The position numbers and the translations under genes were made by a program. Positions 31,487-39,816 of a stretch of DNA of 64,000 bases are shown here, piece by piece. Numbering within the stretch: the first letter of the stretch is position 1; each line of letters begins with the position of its first letter. Origin of the DNA: Pegethrix bostrychoides GSE-TBD4-15B (lineage in GTDB: Bacteria > Cyanobacteriota > Cyanobacteriia > Elainellales > Elainellaceae); contig JAHHHV010000092.1 of NCBI GenBank assembly GCA_019359155.1, forward strand, positions 30,048 to 94,047. The letters are read 5' to 3'. The notes under the pieces were generated by a model. That model saw only the letters and a program-made list of their open reading frames with translations, was not told the DNA's origin and made no database searches.

Positions 31487-31966
31487 CTAAAAGGCCTTGT
31501 CTAGATGCTCTTGCAAGATCTGCCGCAGTTCCTGACGCTGAGATTCGCTCAGCAGAGCGCGAGCTTGAGTCCGCGAGGATTGGAAGACCTCTTGTATCTG
31601 CTGCTGCTGTGTGTCGGTGAGGTTCATTGCGGCCACTGCATCGCGGAAGCCACCGCCCTGTTGCCATGCAGTGATGAACTGCTGACGCTGCTCAGGCTGC
31701 AAAATCGCCTGAATCTGGGAGCGGCTATCGCGGCGCAGGTTGACAAGCTGAGTTTGTTGCTCAGGGGTCAGGTCAAGCTGCTCGAAGGCTTGCCGCATTC
31801 CGCGATGATCAGATGCCTCTTGGCCAGCTTGAGAGATCTGAATAGCCTGAGCCGATGAGCCAGCCGCATTGGCCTGGGCAATTTGAGCTGAGGAAACCAA
31901 CGGCGCAATCGCCAGAATTCCCGAGATACAGCCGCCCGTCACGATTAGTAAAGGATTGAATTTCAT
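31487..31966 (-). CDS. Spy/CpxP-like periplasmic protein
   Basis: A 159-residue protein starting at ATG 31966 with a signal peptide (MKFNPLLIVTGGCISGILA...). Two LTxxQ-type repeats (LTPEQQTQLVNLRRDSRS and LTDTQQQQIQEVF) plus a third helix (LLSESQRQELRQIL) give the hallmark of the Spy/CpxP family of ATP-independent periplasmic chaperones and stress sensors. The minus-strand leader has GAGGT before the start. It is divergent from a two-component system, and the shared intergenic region carries an 11-bp direct repeat, suggesting control by that system. Confidence 0.75.
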   Translation of the reverse strand: MKFNPLLIVTGGCISGILAIAPLVSSAQIAQANAAGSSAQAIQISQAGQEASDHRGMRQAFEQLDLTPEQQTQLVNLRRDSRSQIQAILQPEQRQQFITAWQQGGGFRDAVAAMNLTDTQQQQIQEVFQSSRTQARALLSESQRQELRQILQEHLDKAF

Positions 31967-32027
31967 TGAGCTACCTCGAATTTGGGATGCTCCCATCCTA
32001 AAAACCGGCTGCGCTCCCCACCTGAAG

Positions 32028-32062
32028 CAAACGTCATGACTGTCCAGATGACAAACGTCATG
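32028..32062. promoter_or_regulatory. Candidate operator: 11-bp direct repeat between Spy-like gene and two-component system
   Basis: CAAACGTCATG occurs at 32028-32038 and again at 32052-32062, a 24-bp period (just over two helical turns). An inverted GTCAT/ATGAC pair spans the space between. Tandem sites on one helix face are typical of NarL-type response-regulator binding, and such a regulator is encoded next door. Function is inferred only from position and symmetry. Confidence 0.5.
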
Positions 32063-32085
32063 GTTTGGATTCAGCTTGGCTCTTT

Positions 32086-33354
32086 ATGATGGGTGAAATG
32101 CGATTGCTCCAGATCATGACTGCTCGACCGACCGCCCCAATTCAGCTCAAGAACCATCCGTTTCCAGTGCTGCTCTATTTGGAATGGACGCTGCTGGGCA
32201 TTGTGCTGATTAGCCTGCTGCTGCCCAATCCGTTTGGCGATACGCTGCCGCTGGCTCGGTTCTGGGCGTTTTTGAGCATGCTGATTTTGGGGCTGATGGG
32301 GCTGCGGCTGCCGCAAGGAAGACCCTCGACCAAGCTAGCCTACGCTACGCTTCAGATTGGCCTGCTGCTGCTGGCAAGCTGGTGGGGCGGTATTCGTGGT
32401 CTGCGGCTATTTCCACTGCTCTGCGTGGTGCTGATGATTCGCAACTGCCTGATTTTTCAGCTAGCGGGGCGGCTTGTCACCAGTGCGCTGCTCTACTTTT
32501 TGTTTCTGGTGCTGCTGGTGAGTCGGCTGTCAAACTACACAGGGCTGCGGCTACCGCTGCGTCAGTCGGGAGTCGAGCGATTTGTGATTCGCGGATTTGC
32601 CTTTAACTCGGCGCTGCTGCTGCTGCTGGTGATTGTCTTTTTGCTGCTGTTGATGCAGGCGCTAATTACTGAACGCCAAAGCCGTAATCAGCTGACTGAG
32701 GCGCATGATAAGCTGCGGCAATATGCTTTTCAGGTCGAGAGACTGGCGGCGACGCAGGAGCGCAACCGGATTGCCAGAGAAATTCATGACTCGCTGGGGC
32801 ATTCGCTGACCGCGCTGAATCTTCAGCTCGAAGGGGCGCTGAAGCTCTGGCAGGTCGATCCCAGTCGAGCGCAGAGCTTTTTGCAAGAGGCCAAGTCTCT
32901 GGGTTCAGAAGCCTTACAGGACGTGCGGCGTTCGGTGACAGCGGCTCGCGCTGATCCGCTGCAAGGCGTATCTCTACCCGATGCGATTTTGCGGCTCGCC
33001 CAAGAATTCAGCGCTAGCATGCAGCCCCTCTGCCAGCTTGACTGCCCGCAGCTCCTACCGCCCGATCTCAGCATCGCGCTCTACCGCATCGTCCAGGAAG
33101 CCTTGACCAATATTCGCAAGCACGCCACGGCGACCGCAGTGCAGATCACGCTGCAAACGCTGCCCGACTGCCTGCACCTGAGTATTCAGGACAACGGCAG
33201 CGGCTTCCATCCTGAGCAAAACCCGACGGGCTTCGGCCTCCAGGGAATGCAGGAACGCGCCGCGACGCTGGGCGGACAGCTGAAGATTCATAGCGCCCCC
33301 GGCCAAGGCTGCCAAATCACCGCCCGGTTTCCGCTCCCCCCAGTTGTCTCATGA
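32086..33354 (+). CDS. NarL-type sensor histidine kinase (HisKA_3/HATPase)
   Basis: An integral-membrane histidine kinase of about 420 residues. Five or six hydrophobic segments fill the first 200 residues with little external sensor domain, as in LiaS/DesK-like kinases that sense the envelope. The phosphoacceptor block ERNRIAREIHDSLGHSLTALN is HisKA_3 type; the ATP-binding domain shows EALTNIRKHA, DNGSGF and GFGLQGMQER. Start choice is uncertain: ATG 32086, 32089, 32098 or 32116 and TTG 32065 are all in frame with no good ribosome binding site. It overlaps the response-regulator gene by 4 nt. Confidence 0.88.
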   Translation: MMGEMRLLQIMTARPTAPIQLKNHPFPVLLYLEWTLLGIVLISLLLPNPFGDTLPLARFWAFLSMLILGLMGLRLPQGRPSTKLAYATLQIGLLLLASWWGGIRGLRLFPLLCVVLMIRNCLIFQLAGRLVTSALLYFLFLVLLVSRLSNYTGLRLPLRQSGVERFVIRGFAFNSALLLLLVIVFLLLLMQALITERQSRNQLTEAHDKLRQYAFQVERLAATQERNRIAREIHDSLGHSLTALNLQLEGALKLWQVDPSRAQSFLQEAKSLGSEALQDVRRSVTAARADPLQGVSLPDAILRLAQEFSASMQPLCQLDCPQLLPPDLSIALYRIVQEALTNIRKHATATAVQITLQTLPDCLHLSIQDNGSGFHPEQNPTGFGLQGMQERAATLGGQLKIHSAPGQGCQITARFPLPPVVS

Positions 33355-33998
33355 GTTGCCCGATGATTCGCCTGCTGCTCGTCGATGACCAAAGCTTGAT
33401 TCGGCGCGGCCTACGTGCCCTGCTGGAGCTGGAGCCAGATCTGGAAATCGTGGGTGAGGCCGAAACCGGGCAGGCTGCTATCGAGCAGGTGCGAGCGCTC
33501 AAACCCGACTTGGTGCTGCTGGATGTGCGAATGCCAATCATGGATGGCGTGACGGCCACGCCGCTGATTCTGCAAGCGGCTCCTCAGACTAAAGTGCTGG
33601 TGCTGACCACTTTTGACCAGGATGATTACGTATCGCAAGCCTTGCAGCAAGGCGCGTCTGGCTATCTGCTCAAAGATACGCCCTCGGAGGAGCTAGCCGC
33701 CGCGATTCGGTTGGTGCATCGGGGATATAGCCAGTTTGGGCCAGGAATTTTGCAGAAGGCGTTTACGAGAGCCGCGCCTGTCCCTGCCCTGCCGCCCGGA
33801 TTTGCTGAGCTAACGCCGCGCGAAAAGGAGGTGTTGCGGCTGATTGCCCAGGGAGCCAGCAACCGCGAAATCGCCCAGCAGCTCTATATTTCAGAAGGCA
33901 CGGTCAAAAATCACGTCACCAGCGTTTTGGGTCGGCTCAGCCTGCGTGACCGGACGCAGGCCGCCATTTTTGCCAGCTCGGTGCTGGACTTGCTTTAG
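33351..33998 (+). CDS. NarL/FixJ-family response regulator
   Basis: A 215-residue regulator. The receiver domain has the acidic pair VDDQ, the phosphorylation site LVLLDVRMPIMDG and the switch lysine in YLLKDT. A LuxR-type helix-turn-helix follows at about residues 150-210 (LTPREKEVLRLIAQGASNREIAQQLYISEGTVKNHV). Its ATG overlaps the kinase stop by 4 nt, so the pair is one operon and a cognate two-component system. Probable targets include its own operon and the divergent Spy-like gene. Confidence 0.9.
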   Translation: MSCPMIRLLLVDDQSLIRRGLRALLELEPDLEIVGEAETGQAAIEQVRALKPDLVLLDVRMPIMDGVTATPLILQAAPQTKVLVLTTFDQDDYVSQALQQGASGYLLKDTPSEELAAAIRLVHRGYSQFGPGILQKAFTRAAPVPALPPGFAELTPREKEVLRLIAQGASNREIAQQLYISEGTVKNHVTSVLGRLSLRDRTQAAIFASSVLDLL

Positions 33999-34026
33999 GA
34001 TCAGACTATGTTATCTGTCTCTCACC

Positions 34027-35571
34027 ATGAGCCTCACCGCACAAATTCTGTCGCAGCTACCCGGAACGCTCGAAACCCTGCGTCGGGCTGACCTGCTTTG
34101 GCAAAGCTACCGCGACAGCTCGCTGCCAGTCGTCACCGTGATCCAGGAATCCCCTGAACTGCTGACTCAGCCGGACTGGGATGTGATCATCTGCGGCGGC
34201 ACGCTCGGAATTTTGATCGGGGCGGCTCTGGCAGAGCGGGGCTGGCGGGTGGCATTACTGGAGCGCGGCAGGCTGCGGGGACGAGATCAGGAATGGAATA
34301 TTTCGCGGCAGGAATTGCAGGTGCTGGTGGAACTGGGGCTGCTCTCAGATGCTCAGCTAGAGCAGGCAATTGTCACCGAGTACAACCCGGCAAGGCTCAG
34401 CTTTCACAAGGGCATAGAGCTGTGCGTGGAGAACGTGCTGAATGTCGGCGTTGATCCGGTGTTTTTATTAGAAGCGCTAAAAGAAAAGTTTTTGGCCGCA
34501 GGTGGGCATTTGGTCGAACAGGCGGCCTTTGAAACCGCAACGCTGCACTCCAACGGCGTGAGCATCCAGACGAATTCGGGCAGCTTCCGGGCGCGGCTTC
34601 TGCTGGATGCGATGGGACATTTTTCGCCAATTGTCCGGCAGGCCAGGCAAGGCCAGCGGCCAGATGCAGTCTGTCTAGTGGTGGGAAGCTGCGCTCAGGG
34701 CTATGCAGCGAACCAAACGGGCGATCTGTTTGCCTCGTTTACGCCCATCCAAGACCAGCGCCAATATTTTTGGGAGGCATTCCCCGCCCGCGACGGCAGA
34801 ACCACCTATCTGTTTACCTACCTGGATGCTGATCCTAGCCACCCCAGTCTGGAAGCCCTGTTTGAAGAGTATCTGCACCTCCTGCCGGACTATCAGGGCG
34901 TATCGCTCGACCAGCTTCAGTTTCAGCGAGCATTGTTTGGCTTTTTCCCCTGCTACCGTCAGCCGTTAAAGCTGTCTTGGAACCGCATGTTGGCCGTGGG
35001 CGACAGCAGCGGCAATCAGTCACCGCTCAGCTTCGGCGGGTTTGGGGCCATGATCCGGCATTTGCGGCGCTTAACCAACGGCACTGAAGCCGCTCTGCAA
35101 GCTGATTTGCTGGATGCTCAAAACCTCAGTTTGCTTCAGCCCTATCAGCCGAGTCTGGCCGTCACTTGGCTGTTCCAGCGGGCGATGAGCGTCGGGGTCA
35201 ACCAAAATTTGGCTCCTAATCAAATCAACGAGTTGCTGTCCGGCGTATTTGGTCAAATGGACGAGTTGGGCGATGCGGTGCTGAAGCCTTTCTTGCAAGA
35301 CGTGGTGCAGTTTCCGGCTTTGACTCAAACTATGCTGCGGGTTGCGATTACGCATCCGGGGCTGGTGCTGCGCGTGTTGCCACAGGTGGGAGTCGTGACG
35401 CTGCTGGAATGGCTAGGGCACTACTTGCTGTTGGCCACATACACGGGCTTGTATCGAGCGGGACGCAGGATTCAGCCCTGGATGCAGTCGCTCTCTGCTT
35501 CAGATCACTACCGCTTTGAACGCTGGCTAGAGGCTTGGCAATATGGATCTGGGCAAGACTATCACGGCTGA
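34027..35571 (+). CDS. FAD-dependent CruA/CruP-family lycopene cyclase-like protein
   Basis: A 514-residue flavoprotein starting at ATG 34027; the ORF stays open upstream but overlaps the regulator gene. The Rossmann dinucleotide-binding motif is WDVIICGGTLGILIGAALAERGW, ending in a VALLERG acidic strand, followed by GRDQEWNISRQELQ and a second FAD segment (RMLAVGDSSGNQSPLSFGG). This layout matches cyanobacterial CruA/CruP, the lycopene-cyclase relatives; CruP is linked to carotenoid/ROS homeostasis rather than bulk cyclisation. I recognise the family from memory and cannot separate CruA from CruP. Confidence 0.7.
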   Translation: MSLTAQILSQLPGTLETLRRADLLWQSYRDSSLPVVTVIQESPELLTQPDWDVIICGGTLGILIGAALAERGWRVALLERGRLRGRDQEWNISRQELQVLVELGLLSDAQLEQAIVTEYNPARLSFHKGIELCVENVLNVGVDPVFLLEALKEKFLAAGGHLVEQAAFETATLHSNGVSIQTNSGSFRARLLLDAMGHFSPIVRQARQGQRPDAVCLVVGSCAQGYAANQTGDLFASFTPIQDQRQYFWEAFPARDGRTTYLFTYLDADPSHPSLEALFEEYLHLLPDYQGVSLDQLQFQRALFGFFPCYRQPLKLSWNRMLAVGDSSGNQSPLSFGGFGAMIRHLRRLTNGTEAALQADLLDAQNLSLLQPYQPSLAVTWLFQRAMSVGVNQNLAPNQINELLSGVFGQMDELGDAVLKPFLQDVVQFPALTQTMLRVAITHPGLVLRVLPQVGVVTLLEWLGHYLLLATYTGLYRAGRRIQPWMQSLSASDHYRFERWLEAWQYGSGQDYHG

Positions 35572-35692
35572 TTGGGCTCCTTCTAGAAGGGTTATTCTGA
35601 AACAGTTTTTTGGGCTGATCAGTGAGATGCTGGCAGCAGCTTGGAAAATGGCTTTAAAAAAGCTTAGAGCATAGCTCAGAACATAGCTCAGA

Positions 35693-36097
35693 GTGATGAA
35701 AGGGCTGATTCAATATTTTTACGAGATCAAGTTTAACAAGGTGGTTCTCTGGTGCTATCTGATTTGGTATGTCGTTACCGTTTATTTCTATTTTGATCCT
35801 TCACCCAAAATCTGGATTAATTCGCTCGGCATTAGCGCAGTAATTGGGACAGGACTGATGTTTAGCGTGTCGTCTGGCCAGCCATCTCGTTTGGCATCTA
35901 GCAGTGCCAAACGAGATGGCTGGCAAATATTTCGACTCTACTTAATGCCATTCTGCGTCTCTAGCTTTTCGGCCTTGATCAAAGACCAGGGCTTCATCAT
36001 AGTTGTATCGCCAAACGTTCAAGAAACGGCTGTAGCGGCGTTCTGCTGCTGCTTGTTTTTGTCAATGGTCTGGGTCGTTAAGCTGCTGAAGCAATAG
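35693..36097 (+). CDS. Small four-helix membrane protein, unknown function
   Basis: A 134-residue hydrophobic protein with four likely membrane segments (around VVLWCYLIWYVVTVYFYF, ISAVIGTGLMFSV, FRLYLMPFCVSSFSALI and VAAFCCCLFLSMVWVV). I do not recognise the family. The loop between helices 2 and 3 (SGQPSRLASSSAKRDGWQ) is encoded entirely by a perfect 20-bp inverted repeat. Start at GTG 35693 or ATG 35696; no strong ribosome binding site. Codon use is more AT-rich than in its neighbours. Confidence 0.55.
   Translation: MMKGLIQYFYEIKFNKVVLWCYLIWYVVTVYFYFDPSPKIWINSLGISAVIGTGLMFSVSSGQPSRLASSSAKRDGWQIFRLYLMPFCVSSFSALIKDQGFIIVVSPNVQETAVAAFCCCLFLSMVWVVKLLKQ
35877..35924. repeat. Perfect 20-bp inverted repeat with 8-nt loop inside a coding region
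   Basis: GCCAGCCATCTCGTTTGGCA at 35877-35896 and its exact reverse complement at 35905-35924 are separated by TCTAGCAG. The repeat lies within the reading frame of the small membrane protein. No T-run follows, so it is not a normal terminator. It may be a small palindromic element that inserted in frame, or a strong RNA hairpin. Confidence 0.9.
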
Positions 36098-36124
36098 GCT
36101 GGCTGCTGTATTAGCTGGAGCAGC

Positions 36125-38026
36125 CTAGATGTACTGAATTTTGAAGAGCTGCGGTGTCGAAACGCGGTTGCTGCCGTCGCTGACGGTATAGCCAAACTGA
36201 TCGTCTAGCTCGTAGCTGAGGATCTGCGAGGCTGTGCCTTCGGTAGAGCGCCAAGCCAAAGTCTGAGCTGAAAAGCTAGGGAAATCATCGTTTTTGGCAT
36301 CAGCAGTCAGCTGGCGCACCTTGCCGCCGTCATAGTAAAAAATCTCGCGCGTCGCGACGCCCTCAGCGTTGGGACTACCCGTTTGACTAAACCAGACTGC
36401 TTTAGAACCCTGCAAGCCAATCGGTCGATCATCTACCTGATTTTGAGTGAGCTGAGTGGTTTTGCTGCCGTCATTCAAAAACAGCTCGTAGCTACGCTGC
36501 CCGTAACTATCCGGCGCGCCAGCCGAACCGCGCCAGAGCAGGTTGCTACCCGATAGCTCCACCACATAGTCATCGAACCCATTGTTCGTCAAGCGCTGCG
36601 TGCTGCCACCCACGCTACTGTCAGAGCGGTAGATTTCGTAGCTTCTTTGACCTAGCCCGTTCAGCGGCCCGCTGCGGCCAATCCAGGCGACCGTACTGCC
36701 GCTGATATCACCCATAAAATCATCGATATCGTTGAAGGTGAGCTGAGTCGTTTTGCCGCCGTCGTAGAGCATGATCTCGTTAGTGGCCGCTCCTAAGTTG
36801 GGTGTGCCGATCTGAGACGACCAGGCAATTCTGCCACCGCTGATGCGGGGGGCGCTATCGCTGACGGCATTTTGGGTGATTTGCCGGACGTTGCTGCCGT
36901 CAAAGTAAAAAATCTCGCCGGTGGCGCGGCCATTTGCGTCGGTCGGTCCCAGCTTGGCTTCCCAGACTGCGGTTGCGCCCTCAAAGTCGCTCACGTCTTC
37001 GTTGACGTTGTTTTGCGTCAGCTGCCGAACCGCGCCCGATTTGGCGTAAAACACCTCGGAGGTGACGCGCCCCACAGCGTCGGCTGCGCCCACCGGACTC
37101 GTCCAAAATAGGTTGTCTCCTGCCAGGCCGACAAAGTTTTCGTTCACCGCATTGCTCGTGAGCTGGCGGATGCTGCCGCCGTCATAGTCAAACAGCTCGT
37201 AGGTGGCTACGCCCTGCAGCGCCGCCCCTACCTGGCTTGACCAGACCAGATGATTGCCGTCAATGCCTTCAGCTCGCTCGTTGACGTTGTTTTGCGTGAG
37301 CTGGCGCGTACTGCTGCCGTCGTAAAAGAATACCTCGGTATCGCTGCCGCCATCGCTGCCACCCGTCCCCACCCAGAGAACGCTCCAGCCCGAAACCAGC
37401 GGCCCGTCCAGCAGTGAGCTAGAGGCACTGCCCAAAGACCGAATGCTGCTGCCGCTGCGATAAACTAGCCGCCCTGCGTCGATATCTGCCTGGGTGAAGC
37501 TGCTGCCGACCGTCAGGGCAATGCCGTTGAGCAGCAGGATGCCGTTGCGCGGCGTGCCGGTAATGCTGTAGCGCAGGCGGTCTGATGCCTGGAGTGCATC
37601 TATCGCTTGCAGGTGGTTTGTGGTAAGCGGCATCGTCCCTTCAGAGCCAACGCTGAGTCCGTTGGAGATCACCGTTGGCGACAGGTCAGTCGTACCAAAC
37701 TTGAGCTGAAAGCGGGTTTTGCTGCGGGTTTTGTTTTGAACTCGGATCAGGTACAAGCCTTTTTTGAGGCGGCTGCTCATAAACTCGGAGGCTTGTCCGG
37801 CTTGCTGAGACTGGCTTAAAACTTTCTGCCTGCGATTGAGCAACGCCAAATCCGCATTGCCGACAAACTCGCTGAGGCTGAGGTAGACCGTGCTGCTGCG
37901 CGACAGCTTGAACTGATAAAACAGCTCTTGGCGCTTGCCCAGCTGTCCAGAAAGATGGCGTGGACTCTCCGAGAGAGCAATGCGGCGAGTTGAACGGGCA
38001 GAGGCGCTAGATTTTGATCGAGTCAT
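36125..38026 (-). CDS. Beta-propeller (TolB-like, eight repeats) protein with PPC-like and cadherin/CSPG-like segments
   Basis: A protein of about 633 residues. The N-terminal ~110 residues resemble a PPC-type beta-sandwich (FYQFKLSRSSTVYLSLS...GLYLIRVQNKT). Then comes the front half of a CSPG/cadherin-like repeat (LRYSITGTPRNGILLLNG; FTQADIDAGRLVYRSG). Eight repeats of about 48 residues follow, each with a strand like EIFYYDGGKVRQLTxNxxND, which should build a propeller. The last ~25 residues (FGYTVSDGSNRVSTPQLF) look like the missing back half of the CSPG repeat. There is no classical signal peptide; the N-terminus is Ser/Arg-rich. Start ATG 38026 preferred over TTG 38041. Probably a surface or extracellular binding protein; ligand unknown. 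Confidence 0.7.
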   Translation of the reverse strand: MTRSKSSASARSTRRIALSESPRHLSGQLGKRQELFYQFKLSRSSTVYLSLSEFVGNADLALLNRRQKVLSQSQQAGQASEFMSSRLKKGLYLIRVQNKTRSKTRFQLKFGTTDLSPTVISNGLSVGSEGTMPLTTNHLQAIDALQASDRLRYSITGTPRNGILLLNGIALTVGSSFTQADIDAGRLVYRSGSSIRSLGSASSSLLDGPLVSGWSVLWVGTGGSDGGSDTEVFFYDGSSTRQLTQNNVNERAEGIDGNHLVWSSQVGAALQGVATYELFDYDGGSIRQLTSNAVNENFVGLAGDNLFWTSPVGAADAVGRVTSEVFYAKSGAVRQLTQNNVNEDVSDFEGATAVWEAKLGPTDANGRATGEIFYFDGSNVRQITQNAVSDSAPRISGGRIAWSSQIGTPNLGAATNEIMLYDGGKTTQLTFNDIDDFMGDISGSTVAWIGRSGPLNGLGQRSYEIYRSDSSVGGSTQRLTNNGFDDYVVELSGSNLLWRGSAGAPDSYGQRSYELFLNDGSKTTQLTQNQVDDRPIGLQGSKAVWFSQTGSPNAEGVATREIFYYDGGKVRQLTADAKNDDFPSFSAQTLAWRSTEGTASQILSYELDDQFGYTVSDGSNRVSTPQLFKIQYI

Positions 38027-38174
38027 GCAGTCGCAGCTCAAAAATTGCTCTTTAGGAGCATAGCCTGCTTAATTCTGCTTCACATCACAGAGATTGCGGA
38101 AGTTAAGGCTTTGCCTCACAGAATCTTCATGGTGCAGCCCAGCTGTCTTGAGAAATATTACGCAGATCTCTGGT

Positions 38175-39536
38175 TCAAACCCGGTTTTCGTCAGGTTTTG
38201 CAAAGCTGGGTGATTCCACGCAGCAGGCCAGCAGATCTTCAATTCCCTGCACCGTGCGGATCGGCAGATTGAGCTGACGCGACAGTTGCTCCACCGTTAG
38301 ATCGTCGAGAAATTTCGCTTCGTCATGTTTGAGCATCAGCGAGGGCAGCAGCAGTGCATCTCCCAGGTCGCGTCCGCTGAGTGCCTGCAAAATATCCTGG
38401 CCTGTCAGCAGTCCCGTCACCGTAATCTGCTGTCCCCAATAATCACTGCGGAGAGCTGCCATTTCGACCTGTAAGCCTTCCACCTGGTTTAAACGCGCCA
38501 CCAGTGGCTGAAAAGCCTGTTCGACCGCGTTACCCAGCACCCAAGTAAAGCGACGCGGCAAAACCTGAGTGGGCAGGTTCTCAGCCGCCGCCGCGAACTG
38601 ATCAAGAAATTGATGAATTGAACCAACGCCATTGCCAATCTGCGGGTAGTCTTCGTAGTGCGAGGCGGGCGGCAAATCCTGACGGGCAATCAAAAACCAC
38701 TCGTCGGCCAACCAAGCAAAATTTGTGCCAAACTGCCGCTGAAACTTGGCTTGCAGCGCCTGCACCTGAGCAATGACCTCCTGAGCCTTTGCGGTCGTGA
38801 CGGGCAGCAGCAGATCTTCGGCAGGGCGAAAGCGGGTTAGACCTACCGGCACCACCGCCACCGAAGCCACCGCCGGAATTTCACCTCGATGCAGTGCGGC
38901 TAGATCCAGCAGCGTCCGCTCTAGCTGCTCACCGTCGTTGATGCCGGGACAGAGCACCACCTGAGCGTGAACTTGCAGCCGCTGCGTCTCAAACCAGCGC
39001 AGCTGATCGAGAATGAGGCCCGCGCGGGGATTTTTCAAGAGCCGGATTCGCACCTCTGGTGCGGTGGCGTGAACCGAGACGTAAAGAGGCGAGAGCCGCA
39101 TCCGGGCGATCCGGCTCCATTCGCGCTCACTTAGGTTGGTGAGAGTGAGATAGCTGCCATAGAGAAAGCTGAGTCGGTAGTCGTCGTCTTTGAGGTAGAG
39201 GCTCTGGCGCTTTCCGGGCGGCTGCTGATCGATAAAGCAAAATGGGCAGCGGTTGGTGCATTGGATCAGCCCGTCGAACAGGGCGCTCTCAAATTCCAGC
39301 CCCAGATCTTCGTCGTAGTCTTTCTCAATTTCGACGCTGTGGCTTTTGCCCTGAGCATCCAGCACTTCTAGCTCCAAGAACTCGTCGGCGCAGAGAAACT
39401 GATAGTCGATCAGGTCGCGGGGCGGCTCGCCGTTGATCGCCACCAGCCGATCTCCTGGCTCAAATCCGATTTCAGCGGCAATCGAGTCAGGGGAAACTTG
39501 GGTAATTAAGGCCGGACGAATCGTGGCATCGCTCAT
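38175..39536 (-). CDS. Radical SAM protein with N-terminal PDZ and C-terminal DUF512 domains
   Basis: A 453-residue protein. Residues 1-70 form a PDZ-like domain (VSPDSIAAEIGFEPGDRLVAINGE). The radical SAM cluster cysteines are C93, C97 and C100 in CTNRCPFCF. A C-terminal DUF512-type region ends with ...EQLSRQLNLPI. This architecture is a conserved cyanobacterial family whose substrate is unknown. It is divergent from potA across 280 bp. Confidence 0.85.
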   Translation of the reverse strand: MSDATIRPALITQVSPDSIAAEIGFEPGDRLVAINGEPPRDLIDYQFLCADEFLELEVLDAQGKSHSVEIEKDYDEDLGLEFESALFDGLIQCTNRCPFCFIDQQPPGKRQSLYLKDDDYRLSFLYGSYLTLTNLSEREWSRIARMRLSPLYVSVHATAPEVRIRLLKNPRAGLILDQLRWFETQRLQVHAQVVLCPGINDGEQLERTLLDLAALHRGEIPAVASVAVVPVGLTRFRPAEDLLLPVTTAKAQEVIAQVQALQAKFQRQFGTNFAWLADEWFLIARQDLPPASHYEDYPQIGNGVGSIHQFLDQFAAAAENLPTQVLPRRFTWVLGNAVEQAFQPLVARLNQVEGLQVEMAALRSDYWGQQITVTGLLTGQDILQALSGRDLGDALLLPSLMLKHDEAKFLDDLTVEQLSRQLNLPIRTVQGIEDLLACCVESPSFAKPDENRV

Positions 39537-39663
39537 GGCGGGTAGCGGCTGAAGAAGCTGAAGAACTAGAGCAAAAATGCGGAAATTGGGCTATCCCAGT
39601 TTAGCGAATTCGTGTAAATGCTGATTTGGTAGATCCCAATTTGGCAGCCGCTCAGGTATTTTC

Positions 39664-39672
39664 TGATACAAT
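39664..39672 (+). promoter_or_regulatory. Candidate extended -10 promoter upstream of potA
   Basis: TGATACAAT is an extended -10 (TGn plus TACAAT) about 145 bp before the potA start. A TTGGCA at 39641 is 20 bp away, too far for a canonical -35. It is the best promoter match I found in the divergent gap. Confidence 0.3.
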
Positions 39673-39816
39673 TTGGCCATCCAAATCCGCCATAGCCAGA
39701 AACAGCCAAGATTCGTATGCAGTACACAGACAGTATCCTGGGCAACAGTTCTTACGAGTCGGATGCGGTGTAATTCTGGTTGGATTCTGTCTACATATCC
39801 CAGTAGGTGTCCCAGC

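Noticed and set aside
38045..38272. 75-residue + ORF between the propeller and radical SAM genes
   Set aside because: No ribosome binding site, runs into the end of the radical SAM gene, and has no similarity I can recognise.
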